Source of the DNA: VEQN01 sp036405975
Lineage (GTDB): Bacteria > Patescibacteriota > Minisyncoccia > Phycocordibacterales > CAIZLB01
Assembly: GCA_036405975.1 (NCBI GenBank)
Contig: DASWWM010000033.1
Location: 1-38,016, forward strand
Length of the DNA: 38,016 bases
Direction of reading: 5' to 3'
Shown here: positions 8,009-15,019 of the stretch, piece by piece
Numbering within the stretch: position 1 is the stretch's first letter
Layout of the letters: each line of letters opens with the position of its first letter
Notes under the pieces: generated by a model
What the model saw: the letters and a program-made list of their open reading frames with translations, nothing else
What the model was told of the DNA's origin: nothing
Database searches by the model: none
Position numbers and translations under genes: made by a program

Positions 8009-8413
8009 TCAGGCCTGCAGCTCGACTTCCATCTGATATGCGGCAGAGTCAAACCTGGCTTCCAGCTTTTCGATAAGGCTGATGCCTTTTTTCGTAAGGC
8101 TGACAAGCACTCTTCTGCGATCTTCCCGATCATGGGTGCGCTTCACGAGCATGCGGTCTTCGAGGTGGTCAATCATGCCGGTCGCTGCCGCTGTAGAATG
8201 TCCGACCTTTGTGGCGATTCGCGTCATTGTGTGCACCTCGTGCGCACGGATCGACCTCATCAGCAGGTATTGCTGCATGCTCAGGCCTTCGCCGTGCAGC
8301 AGCACATTAACCCTAAGCAGGTACTCGATCTCGGCAAGCTCCATGAATTGACGGAATGTCGGATGTTTCCCCAATCTTTCTTCCGGTATTGATGTTGTTG
8401 GTTGCGTTCTCAT
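8009..8413 (-). CDS. MarR-family transcriptional regulator
   Basis: A 134-residue winged-helix protein. The central part reads as a MarR helix-turn-helix and wing: MTRIATKVGHSTAAATGMID, then LEDRMLVKRTHDREDRRRVL with the conserved DRRxxxVxLTxKG wing pattern, and a final dimerisation helix. MarR proteins are dimeric repressors released by small phenolic, quinone or oxidant ligands. The frame stays open to 8479, but Met at 8413 or 8422 gives the usual MarR length; GAGG lies right before 8413. The target is unknown. Candidates are its own promoter, the neighbouring small gene with repeats at its promoter, or the MhqD/MhqO-like pair at 14368-15988, since MhqR in Bacillus is also a MarR protein. 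Confidence 0.85.
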   Translation of the reverse strand: MRTQPTTSIPEERLGKHPTFRQFMELAEIEYLLRVNVLLHGEGLSMQQYLLMRSIRAHEVHTMTRIATKVGHSTAAATGMIDHLEDRMLVKRTHDREDRRRVLVSLTKKGISLIEKLEARFDSAAYQMEVELQA

Positions 8414-8735
8414 TTTCCTCATTGACCTTGCGAAGCAAGGATTTGGTCTCTGTTCCTGTGGTTCCGGTAAGGGAGCCATTGTGTCTTTCCGCGCTTACCC
8501 GCGGGCCGATAGCTGGCAGCACTTCGGATTGCTCCTGGTGCCCTGAGCTTTTTGAATCTGCGGACGCAGTTCTCATCTCAGTCAGGCGGCTTACTCTACC
8601 TTCAACGTATGGGCTGAAGGCAGGGCAGGGAGGAATGATGTCGTCCGCTCTGCTCTGCCTTCAGGTGCTGAAAAGAACCGTTTTACATACGATACAACGT
8701 ATTTTCTATTTTGCAAGGGTTAATTGCAGATTTGA
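8414..8735. other. Non-coding stretch upstream of marR with one long hairpin
   Basis: No gene of this organism's style is seen here. The main structure is an inverted repeat at 8614-8628 and 8650-8664 (15 bases per arm, one mismatch, loop of 21). It would sit in the leader of the MarR message, or be an operator. A CCTTGCGAAGCAAGG palindrome lies around 8424-8440, next to the start codon. Confidence 0.4.
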
Positions 8736-8764
8736 TTGACAAAATAAGCAAAGCGAGCTATTAT
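8736..8764 (+). promoter_or_regulatory. Consensus promoter of the DEAD-box helicase gene
   Basis: TTGACA (8736-8741), a 17-base spacer, and TATTAT (8759-8764). This is the closest match to the sigma-70 consensus in the window, and points to a strongly expressed gene. Transcription should begin near 8771. Confidence 0.8.
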
Positions 8765-8770
8765 ATTCAA

Positions 8771-8932
8771 GTAAACAACTATTAGTTTTTCGCCTACATT
8801 TGCGCATAAAGTCTGGATGGGTTAGACGGCATGTGCACAAGCACTGCACGTCCTTGGGATATGCGTCGCTGGAGTTAGTAATACAAGGCTTAGATCTAAT
8901 CGATTTATTTTGTTTTACGCAACTTCAACAAT
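8771..8932 (+). promoter_or_regulatory. Long 5' leader of the helicase mRNA
   Basis: About 160 bases lie between the predicted transcription start and the ATG at 8933. This is unusual here, where many messages look leaderless. Long leaders are typical of cold-induced helicase and cold-shock mRNAs such as csdA and cspA; whether this one acts that way is inference. No known riboswitch is recognised. Confidence 0.4.
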
Positions 8933-10552
8933 ATGAAAGACAATTTCAGCGCTCGAAAGGGACGCGACTCATTCGGCGGTCACAAGACTGCTACATACAA
9001 GCCGGCGGGAGCACGACCTCAGGGACGTGACTTTTCTCCGCGATCATCGGCAAAGCCTTTCTCTCCACGGGGACGGGCATCTTCAGGATACGACCGCGAA
9101 CCGTCAGCTACATCAAGCTACGGATCGCCTCGATCATCTTCTTATTCATATGACTCATACTCATCTTCGGCTCCTCGGGTTTCTGCAGGATCAGGCCGAT
9201 ACGGAGGATTCGATTCAGGACGACCTGCTCCGCGAGGAGGTTTTGGCGGATCATCATTCGGTGGCGGCTCTTCTTACGGAGGCGGACGCTCATCTGGAGG
9301 ACGGGGAGGGTTCGGAGGGGGAAGCTTCAGCCGAGGCGGATCTTCATTCGGCCGATCCGGCGGTAGCCGGTTCGGAGGAGGAAGCCGATTCGGTGGCAGC
9401 CGAGGACGGTCAGGAGGAGGAAATCCTCACATGGTAGACGGATTCGATATTCGAAAGTTCGTCAACAAGGTTGATCCGGCTGCAAAGAAGGACGAGGCTC
9501 CTGCATACCAGAACAAGCATACGTTCAATGACTTCCAGATCGACCAGGTCATCAAGGACCGAATCGGTCACAAGGGATTCGTCACTCCGAGCCCTATCCA
9601 GGACTCTGCCATTCCGCCGATCCTCGAAGGGCGAGACGTTGTCGGTATTGCGAACACCGGAACAGGAAAGACCGCAGCGTTCCTTATCCCGCTCGTCAAC
9701 AAGGTGATGCTTGATCCGAAACAGCAGATCATCATCCTCGCTCCGACGCGAGAGCTCGCGATCCAAATCGAAGAGGAACTCCATATCTTCATCAAGGGAA
9801 CGAAGATCTATTCGGTGTGCTGTGTCGGAGGTGCCAATATCCGACGACAGATCTCAGAGCTCCGATATTTCAATAACTTCATCATCGGAACTCCGGGACG
9901 AATCAAGGACCTCATCGACCGAAAGAACATCAAGCTCGCTGAGTTCAACACTCTCGTTCTTGACGAGGCTGACCGAATGCTCGATATGGGATTCATCGAC
10001 GACGTCCGATTCATGGTTACTCGAATGCCGCAGGTTCGACAGACGCTCTTCTTTACAGCGACCATGTCAAAGGAAATCGAGCGACTCATCCATGAGTTCC
10101 TCAATGACCCTGTTCGAATCTCTGTGAAGACAGGGGATACGTCAAAAGACGTTGAGCAGGACGTTGTCCGAACCGCGTCTGGAAAGACAAAGATCGAGAC
10201 GCTTCATGACCTTCTTTCTCAGCCCGAATTCACGAAGGTCCTCGTATTCGGAAAGACAAAGCACGGAGTTGAAAAGCTCACTTCGGAAATCGTCGCTCTT
10301 GGTCACAAGGCCGGATCGATCCATGGAGACAAGAATCACTTCGAGCGACAGCGAACGCTCAAGACATTTAAGGATGAGAAAATCAACATTCTCGTGGCGA
10401 CTGACGTTGCCGCGCGAGGTCTCGATATTCCGAACGTTACCCACGTGATTAACTACGAGCTTCCTTCGACATACGAAGACTACGTGCACCGAATCGGACG
10501 AACAGGACGAGGAGGAAAGCAGGGCAAGGCTCTTACATTCATCGGGCGATAA
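8933..10552 (+). CDS. DEAD-box RNA helicase with a Gly/Arg/Ser-rich N-terminal tail
   Basis: A 539-residue ATP-dependent RNA helicase. Residues 1-165 are low complexity and disordered, with many RGG, GGF, SSY and GGSRFG repeats. The complete helicase core follows: Q motif (around 197-223), motif I ANTGTGKT (240-247), PTREL (271), TPGR (320), DEAD (344-347), motif III as TAT instead of SAT (375-377), VATDVAARGLDI (488) and HRIGRTGRGG (519-528). The protein stops right after the core, so unlike RhlE or CsdA it has no C-terminal tail and carries the RGG region in front, as in eukaryotic Ded1/Vasa-type helicases. Arginine is almost always CGA. It likely unwinds mRNA or ribosomal RNA in the cytoplasm. 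The gene is monocistronic, with a strong promoter and terminator. Confidence 0.95.
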   Translation: MKDNFSARKGRDSFGGHKTATYKPAGARPQGRDFSPRSSAKPFSPRGRASSGYDREPSATSSYGSPRSSSYSYDSYSSSAPRVSAGSGRYGGFDSGRPAPRGGFGGSSFGGGSSYGGGRSSGGRGGFGGGSFSRGGSSFGRSGGSRFGGGSRFGGSRGRSGGGNPHMVDGFDIRKFVNKVDPAAKKDEAPAYQNKHTFNDFQIDQVIKDRIGHKGFVTPSPIQDSAIPPILEGRDVVGIANTGTGKTAAFLIPLVNKVMLDPKQQIIILAPTRELAIQIEEELHIFIKGTKIYSVCCVGGANIRRQISELRYFNNFIIGTPGRIKDLIDRKNIKLAEFNTLVLDEADRMLDMGFIDDVRFMVTRMPQVRQTLFFTATMSKEIERLIHEFLNDPVRISVKTGDTSKDVEQDVVRTASGKTKIETLHDLLSQPEFTKVLVFGKTKHGVEKLTSEIVALGHKAGSIHGDKNHFERQRTLKTFKDEKINILVATDVAARGLDIPNVTHVINYELPSTYEDYVHRIGRTGRGGKQGKALTFIGR

Positions 10553-10611
10553 GCGACTGCTGAAGCCGCATTCCGCATCTTGACGGTGCGCGTGCGGCTT
10601 CGCGAGAGATT

Positions 10612-10651
10612 AAAAGGCCGGATATAGCACTTTTGCTATATCCGGCCTTTT
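10612..10651. terminator. Bidirectional intrinsic terminator
   Basis: A perfect 17-bp stem (AAAAGGCCGGATATAGC and complement) has A and T runs on both sides. It serves both the helicase gene and the convergent methyltransferase gene. Confidence 0.85.
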
Positions 10652-10718
10652 GCCTGCTCTGTCAGATTTCCGGGCACATGAGCAAGGAGGGAGGGAGAGG
10701 GGCAGCTTCAAGGGTGCG

Positions 10719-11366
10719 CTACTTTCCAGCCTGTGAGCTCGTCGAGTCTTTCGTCTTCACCGCTTTCATCACTGAGTACGTATTGCTCTGTGCCAGGACC
10801 TGGAAATTTCCGAATACCGCATCGAAGCTCTTCCTGGTCATGGGCTCAAGCTGTCTGATGGCAACGACGACGATCGATCCGCCGATCTCAAGGTGCTCGA
10901 AGGCCTCGCCGAAGAGTATCCAGTAGAACTCCTTGCTGGCCTTTGCCGGCAGGTTCGAGACGATGAGGTCATACTGCTTTCCGTCCGGGACATGCGAGAA
11001 TCCGTTTGACAGATAGGTCTTGACGCGGGCGTTATCCACATGGTTTGCAGCAGCATTTTTCATGCTGTACTCAACTGCGACGAAGTCCTTGTCGATCATC
11101 TCGACACTTGCTTCCGGGAATTCCTTCGCAAGAACGATGCCGATCGGTCCGTATCCGCAGCCGACATCGAGGATCCTGGTTGCGCTCTTTGCCTCCGGAT
11201 TTCCCGCAGCGCTTTTCTTCATGGTTCCAAGAAGCAGGCGAGTGCCCTCGTCTATTTCTTCCGGACAGAATAGTCCCCATGTTGTCGCGAACTGAAGCTC
11301 ATGTCCGAGCAATTTATCCTTTATTTCCTTGTCTTTCTTGAGCTCTTCGAGCGGTATGATTGGCAT
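10719..11366 (-). CDS. RsmC-type class I SAM methyltransferase
   Basis: A 215-residue methyltransferase of the MTS (small domain) type. Motif I is LDVGCGYGPIG (about residues 66-76), the acidic end of strand 2 is EMIDKD, and the catalytic motif reads SNLPA (about 137-141) where the RsmC/RsmD/PrmC group has NPP(F/Y). The FxxxxGLF pattern before motif I (TTWGLFCPEEID) matches the GVFS..D segment of RsmC. RsmC methylates G1207 of 16S rRNA; here only the catalytic half is present, as in many short bacterial homologues, so the exact target is uncertain. The frame is open to 11426, but Met 11366 lies 7 bases after a TACTAT box, giving a leaderless message. Confidence 0.85.
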   Translation of the reverse strand: MPIIPLEELKKDKEIKDKLLGHELQFATTWGLFCPEEIDEGTRLLLGTMKKSAAGNPEAKSATRILDVGCGYGPIGIVLAKEFPEASVEMIDKDFVAVEYSMKNAAANHVDNARVKTYLSNGFSHVPDGKQYDLIVSNLPAKASKEFYWILFGEAFEHLEIGGSIVVVAIRQLEPMTRKSFDAVFGNFQVLAQSNTYSVMKAVKTKDSTSSQAGK

Positions 11367-11373
11367 GCATGTA

Positions 11374-11379
11374 ATAGTA
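11374..11379 (-). promoter_or_regulatory. -10 box (TACTAT), leaderless type
   Basis: On the minus strand TACTAT ends 7 bases before the ATG at 11366, so transcription would begin at the start codon. No clear -35 box. Confidence 0.45.
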
Positions 11380-11493
11380 CATTCACTGCAATGCATCGGC
11401 AACTTCCTTGAGTCGATACTTCTCATGTACTAATATGTTCCGAAGCAGATGGGTGTCAGGGCGTCTCGTTGTGGACGACTTTGCCGCATGCAT

Positions 11494-11566
11494 GCCGATG
11501 TAGCTCAGTTGGTAGAGCGCGTCCATGGTAAGGACGAGGCCGCCGGTTCAATCCCGGCCATTGGCT
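11494..11566 (+). tRNA. tRNA-Thr (anticodon GGU)
   Basis: A full cloverleaf of 73 bases: acceptor GCCGATG with CATTGGC (one G-U pair), D stem GCTC/GAGC, anticodon stem CGTCC/GGACG around the loop ATGGTAA (anticodon GGT, reads ACC and ACU), a 5-base variable loop, and T stem GCCGG/CCGGC with loop TTCAATC. The CCA end is not encoded, so it must be added by the CCA-adding enzyme. Confidence 0.93.
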
Positions 11567-11620
11567 CAGAAGAGGAGGATTTGTAAAAAGCCCGAAAGTG
11601 TTAACTGGTGCATTGGACTA

Positions 11621-11650
11621 TTGAATTTTCTGCCAGAGTTTATGTATAAT
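11621..11650 (+). promoter_or_regulatory. Orphan promoter pointing into the 3' end of the kinase gene
   Basis: TTGAAT (11621-11626), an 18-base spacer, and a perfect TATAAT (11645-11650). No plus-strand gene follows. The transcript would begin near 11657, form the hairpin at 11662-11698 and run antisense to the end of the histidine kinase gene. Confidence 0.5.
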
Positions 11651-11661
11651 GTACCCATCGT

Positions 11662-11698
11662 GTAAACGGCACAAGCACCTGGCGCCTGTGCCGTTTAT
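11662..11698. other. Hairpin at the end of the histidine kinase gene
   Basis: A perfect 11-bp stem (TAAACGGCACA with its complement) with a GC-rich loop of about 15 bases, overlapping the stop codon of the kinase gene. It has no T run on either side, so it is not a standard terminator. It would be the first structure of any RNA from the orphan promoter at 11621-11650. Confidence 0.45.
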
Positions 11699-12720
11699 GC
11701 GTTCCGGGTTTTCGCTTTCGGGATGCGAACCTCGAATGCCGTCACTCCTCCTTCGCAAGATGCGGTCATCTTTCCATGGAAGTATTTCTCAAGGGAGTAC
11801 TTGCTCGATGACAGCCCTATGCCGCATCCGCTTCCGTGTTTCGTCGTGAAGAACGTCTCGAATATCTTTTCCATGAGATCGGTCGGTATGCCCTTGCCGT
11901 AATCCGTCACCCTGATTCGAGTGTGCGACCTGTTTTTGAATGCGCTGATGCGAACCTGCCGAGGGAAATCTCCTGTTCCGGACTCGACGCCTTCGTAGGC
12001 GTCGATCGCATTCGAGATGAGGTTCGCGATGATGTGGCAGAACAGGGCCTTGTTTCCGTAAAGCGCAATCCTCTTTCTTTTTGCGTACTGCATGGTGACG
12101 CCTGCCGCCAGCGCTTTTGCCCTGAGCAGATCTATTACCGATTCGATTTCCGCCGGCACGTCGAAAAGCTCCTCTGCGTTTGTAAGCTGCATGTGCTTGC
12201 GGGCATTCGATACGAGATACTTTAAACGCGCGACCGTCTTCGGTATGTGCTTGTTGCTTGGGAGGGATTTCCACGCCTCCGCATTTTCGAGCTCTATCCA
12301 GAGGCTAGTGAGGGGAGATGATATGTCATGAAATATTCCGCTTGAGATCCTGCCGAACTCGATCAGTCTGTACATGGCCCTGACCTTGTCCATCTGTATG
12401 TCCCTCATGCTCTTGAGCTGTTCGTCGGTTTGGATGTCGATGCTTCTCTTCGCTTCCCAGAGCCTCTTCTCGGAAAGCTCGATATCCGCCATGAGCTTTC
12501 TGCTATCGGTGAAGAGAAAACCCTCGAGCGTGGCAGCAAGAAGTACCAGGATCGATGACGCTGCGGCGCATTCAATTCCGAAGTCGATACGCGGATTCGC
12601 GAGCAGATATGCCAATATTGCCGCCAGGCATGCCACCGAGCTTAAGGATGCGGCATGCAAGTATCGCTCCTTTGCAAGTCGGGATTGGGCGCTTTTGTGT
12701 AGGCTGCTGATCTTCTCCAT
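11695..12720 (-). CDS. Membrane sensor histidine kinase
   Basis: A 341-residue kinase. Two hydrophobic helices (about residues 26-41 and 47-70) are separated by only a few residues, so there is no external sensor domain and the signal is probably sensed in or at the membrane. A coiled coil (75-120) leads to the phosphoacceptor region FHDISSPLTS with His at about 131. The ATPase domain has the N box NLISNAIDAYE (about 233), G1 DYGKGIP, F box FETFFTTK and G2 GSGCGIGLSSSKY. It is 185 bases downstream of the response regulator at 12906-13577 on the same strand and is its probable partner. Met at 12720 is preferred over 12768. Confidence 0.9.
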   Translation of the reverse strand: MEKISSLHKSAQSRLAKERYLHAASLSSVACLAAILAYLLANPRIDFGIECAAASSILVLLAATLEGFLFTDSRKLMADIELSEKRLWEAKRSIDIQTDEQLKSMRDIQMDKVRAMYRLIEFGRISSGIFHDISSPLTSLWIELENAEAWKSLPSNKHIPKTVARLKYLVSNARKHMQLTNAEELFDVPAEIESVIDLLRAKALAAGVTMQYAKRKRIALYGNKALFCHIIANLISNAIDAYEGVESGTGDFPRQVRISAFKNRSHTRIRVTDYGKGIPTDLMEKIFETFFTTKHGSGCGIGLSSSKYSLEKYFHGKMTASCEGGVTAFEVRIPKAKTRNA

Positions 12721-12905
12721 TGTTTTTCTTCTGTGCGAGACGCCCTCTTTCGATGCATAATCCCGCACTCAATCTGAGTCGAGCATTGAGTGCGGCATAT
12801 GAACCGTGTGCTTGGCTGCATTTGAACACAGGGAAAGTTCGACAACTTTCCGGATGTAATTGTGCCTTGTCGGGATGAAGCCCTGATAAACTACTCCTGA
12901 AGGCG

Positions 12906-13577
12906 TCACTTCGCTCTGTCGAGCTTGTATCCTCGGCCTGGCACCGTATGGATGTACTTTCGCGGTCCCTTCTCGATCTTCCTGCGAAGGTTCCGCACAT
13001 GTGCCTCGATGGTATTTGAGAACGGATCAGAGTCATTGTTCCAGACGTCCTCGAGGATCTCGGCTCTGCTGACCACCTTGCCCGGCTTCCGTGCCATGCA
13101 CTCGAGCAGGAGATACTCTTTTTTCGTCAGGTAGACTTCTAGTCCTTCGCGTTCTACGCGCTGCAAGTTGGTATCCACCGTCAGGTCATCGAGAGTGAGG
13201 ATGGATTCCTGGATTTGGTACGGCCTTCTGGTCAGGCTCTGAATCCGCGCGACGAGTTCGGCGAATGCAAAGGGCTTGACCAAGTAGTCGTCAGCCCCGG
13301 CGTTTAGGAACTGCACTTTCTGATCGGGACTGTCCAATACCGATAAGGCGAGTATGGGGCAGGTGATGCCGGCAGTCCTTATTTCCTTGCAGACCTCGAT
13401 GCCGTTCTTGTAGGGCATGAGGCTGTCCAGGATGATCAGGTGGTATTTGTTGGTCCGCGCCACGTACGAGCCGTTCTCTCCGTTGTCTGCCACGTCTACT
13501 ATGTATCCGGATCCGGACAGGTTTCTTTGCAGGCTGTCCCGAAGGGTATCGTCGTCCTCTATTAGCAGTATTCTCAT
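12906..13577 (-). CDS. OmpR/PhoB-type response regulator
   Basis: A 223-residue two-domain regulator. The receiver domain (1-118) has the acidic pocket EDDD (7-10), phosphoacceptor Asp51 in LIILDSLMP, Ser79 at the switch position and Lys101 in VKPF. The C-terminal winged helix (about 125-223) has the OmpR pattern: LTKKEYLLLECMARKPGKVV, then NTIEAHVRNLRRKI and the terminal VPGRGYKL hairpin. Once phosphorylated it should bind direct repeats at its target promoters as a dimer. It is the first gene of the pair with the histidine kinase. Its targets are not visible in this window. Confidence 0.95.
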   Translation of the reverse strand: MRILLIEDDDTLRDSLQRNLSGSGYIVDVADNGENGSYVARTNKYHLIILDSLMPYKNGIEVCKEIRTAGITCPILALSVLDSPDQKVQFLNAGADDYLVKPFAFAELVARIQSLTRRPYQIQESILTLDDLTVDTNLQRVEREGLEVYLTKKEYLLLECMARKPGKVVSRAEILEDVWNNDSDPFSNTIEAHVRNLRRKIEKGPRKYIHTVPGRGYKLDRAK

Positions 13578-13788
13578 TTTATTATTGGATTTTGGGTTAT
13601 GTGGATTTCGGGTAATGGCTTAACTGTATGAGATGCCGAATTAAATAATAATCAACGCCTATTCAAGAAATGGTAAAGAAATCTGGCCGTATTGTTGAAA
13701 ACTTGGAGAGGTGAGGGGTGGCATGAACGGCGGCTCCGAGGGAGGCTTTTTGCCCCGGATTCCCTACGGACGTTGCTTTGTGCGGCAA
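13578..13788. other. Intergenic stretch with nothing clear
   Basis: An AT-rich part (13578-13680) should hold the minus-strand promoter of the response regulator, but I cannot fix its boxes. The rest (13690-13788) is GC-rich and shows no gene or terminator that I can support. Confidence 0.3.
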
Positions 13789-13816
13789 TTGCACAATTCC
13801 CATTTCGTGGTATCAT
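13789..13816 (+). promoter_or_regulatory. Promoter of the RRM protein gene
   Basis: TTGCAC (13789-13794), a 16-base spacer, and TATCAT (13811-13816), giving a leader of about 90 bases before the ATG at 13915. Like the helicase, this RNA-binding protein gene has a long leader. Confidence 0.5.
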
Positions 13817-13914
13817 TGCAATGTTCGTAGTTCTCGAAGCCAAGTACGCGTTTGCGGTAGTGGGCAAGAGGGTCGGCTATGGATATTTATATCAAAACGC
13901 AAAAAGTACCCTAA

Positions 13915-14238
13915 ATGGCAATCAAATTGTATGTTGGAAATCTCGCTTGGGCGACGACTTCTGACAGCCTCAAGGACGCTTTCTCACAGGCAGGTGAAGT
14001 TCAGTCAGCAACTGTAATGACTGAAAAGACAACTGGCCGATCACGAGGCTTCGGTTTCGTGGAAATTGCCGATGAAGCTGCACAGGCTGCTATCGACATG
14101 TGGAACGGGAAAGAACTTGATGGACGAGAGCTCGTAGTTAACGAGGCTCGACCTATGACTGATCGACCTCCTCGACGAGATTTCGACCGAGGTGGTGACC
14201 GAGGCGGAGACCGAGGAGGTTTCCGACGAAACTACTAA
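13915..14238 (+). CDS. Small RRM-type RNA-binding protein with an RGG tail
   Basis: A 107-residue protein with one RNA recognition motif (residues 1-80): RNP2 is LYVGNL (5-10) and RNP1 is RGFGFVEI (44-51), with the aromatic residues needed to stack on RNA. The tail (83-107) is rich in Arg, Gly and Asp, with three DRGG repeats. It belongs to the bacterial glycine-rich RNA-binding (Rbp) family known from cyanobacteria and others, where members are often cold-induced and act as RNA chaperones. No ribosome-binding site is seen. Arginine is coded almost only by CGA, which matches the helicase and suggests high expression. It is monocistronic. Confidence 0.95.
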   Translation: MAIKLYVGNLAWATTSDSLKDAFSQAGEVQSATVMTEKTTGRSRGFGFVEIADEAAQAAIDMWNGKELDGRELVVNEARPMTDRPPRRDFDRGGDRGGDRGGFRRNY

Positions 14239-14281
14239 TCTCTAGTGGTTGCGTTCTCCGAAAGGAGACACGTCAAACGAG

Positions 14282-14311
14282 AAGGGGCATTCCGAAAGGG
14301 GTGCCTTTTTT
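14282..14311 (+). terminator. Intrinsic terminator of the RRM gene
   Basis: An 8-bp stem (AAGGGGCA with TGCCTTTT, two G-U pairs) runs into six T. Confidence 0.7.
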
Positions 14312-14355
14312 CGTTGCAGGGTTCCGCCCCTTTTCTGCAAAAGGCCTGCATGCGA

Positions 14356-14361
14356 TACAAT
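14356..14361 (+). promoter_or_regulatory. -10 box (TACAAT), leaderless type
   Basis: TACAAT ends 6 bases before the ATG at 14368, so the first transcribed base should be at or next to the start codon. Confidence 0.5.
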
Positions 14362-14367
14362 GCACGT

Positions 14368-15018
14368 ATGCAAACGGGAGAGCTGAACGGCTATCATTAC
14401 ATATATAAGCCCGGCCAAGAGCCTTCATCGAAGATTCTTCTTTTGCTGCATGGCACAGGAGGGAGCGAACTCGACTTATTGGGATTCGCCGAAGCGGTTG
14501 ATTCGTCTGCAGGAGTCATAAGCCTCCGGGGAAATGTATCCGAAAGCGGACATGCACGATTCTTTAGGCGTTTGGCCGAAGGCGTATTCGACGAAGAGGA
14601 TGTTGCAAGGCGGTCAGGTGACATTGCTGCTTTCGTTAGGTTGGCAAAGGAAAAGCATGGCTTTGGTGATGCGGAAATCATCGCAGTCGGATTTTCAAAT
14701 GGCGCCAATGTTGCATCAGCGGTACTCGCTCTTCATCCGGGCACGCTTGATGGTGCAATTCTGATGAGGGCGATGGTGACCGTCAGGTCGCCTGGTATTC
14801 GTGCCGCAGACCTTACCGGCGCGGCTGGTCCGAAGGTTTTGCTGCTTAGCGGCAAAGAAGACTCTCTTGTGCCGAAGGAGAATGCTATCGAGCTCGGGTC
14901 AATTCTGTCAGAACTTAGTTCGCGTCCCATTGCACATGTATGGCTGGATGCAGGTCACGGCCTGACAGGAGAGGACTTGGCACAGGCAAAAGAATGGCTT
15001 ACTCTTAATTTTAAATAA
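14368..15018 (+). CDS. MhqD-like alpha/beta hydrolase (carboxylesterase family)
   Basis: A 216-residue hydrolase of the phospholipase/carboxylesterase family. The oxyanion segment is LLLHGTGG (25-32), the nucleophile elbow is GFSNGAN with Ser110, the acid is Asp165 in KEDSLVP and the base is His197 in DAGHGLT: a complete triad at normal spacing. The gene ends one base before the ring-cleaving dioxygenase-like gene at 15020, and the two are clearly cotranscribed. The same pairing occurs in Bacillus (mhqE/mhqD, mhqNOP), where the enzymes deal with hydroquinones and catechols under a MarR repressor; the role here is inferred from that. The track frame opens at 14245, but the start at 14368 directly follows a TACAAT box. 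Confidence 0.85.
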   Translation: MQTGELNGYHYIYKPGQEPSSKILLLLHGTGGSELDLLGFAEAVDSSAGVISLRGNVSESGHARFFRRLAEGVFDEEDVARRSGDIAAFVRLAKEKHGFGDAEIIAVGFSNGANVASAVLALHPGTLDGAILMRAMVTVRSPGIRAADLTGAAGPKVLLLSGKEDSLVPKENAIELGSILSELSSRPIAHVWLDAGHGLTGEDLAQAKEWLTLNFK

Positions 15019-15019
15019 T

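Noticed and set aside
8313..8576. Minus-strand frame upstream of marR
   Set aside because: It overlaps marR in another frame and has no start signals or recognisable composition.
11649..11849. Plus-strand frame after the orphan promoter
   Set aside because: Its ATG overlaps the -10 box and the rest is antisense to conserved histidine kinase motifs, so any RNA here is more likely non-coding.
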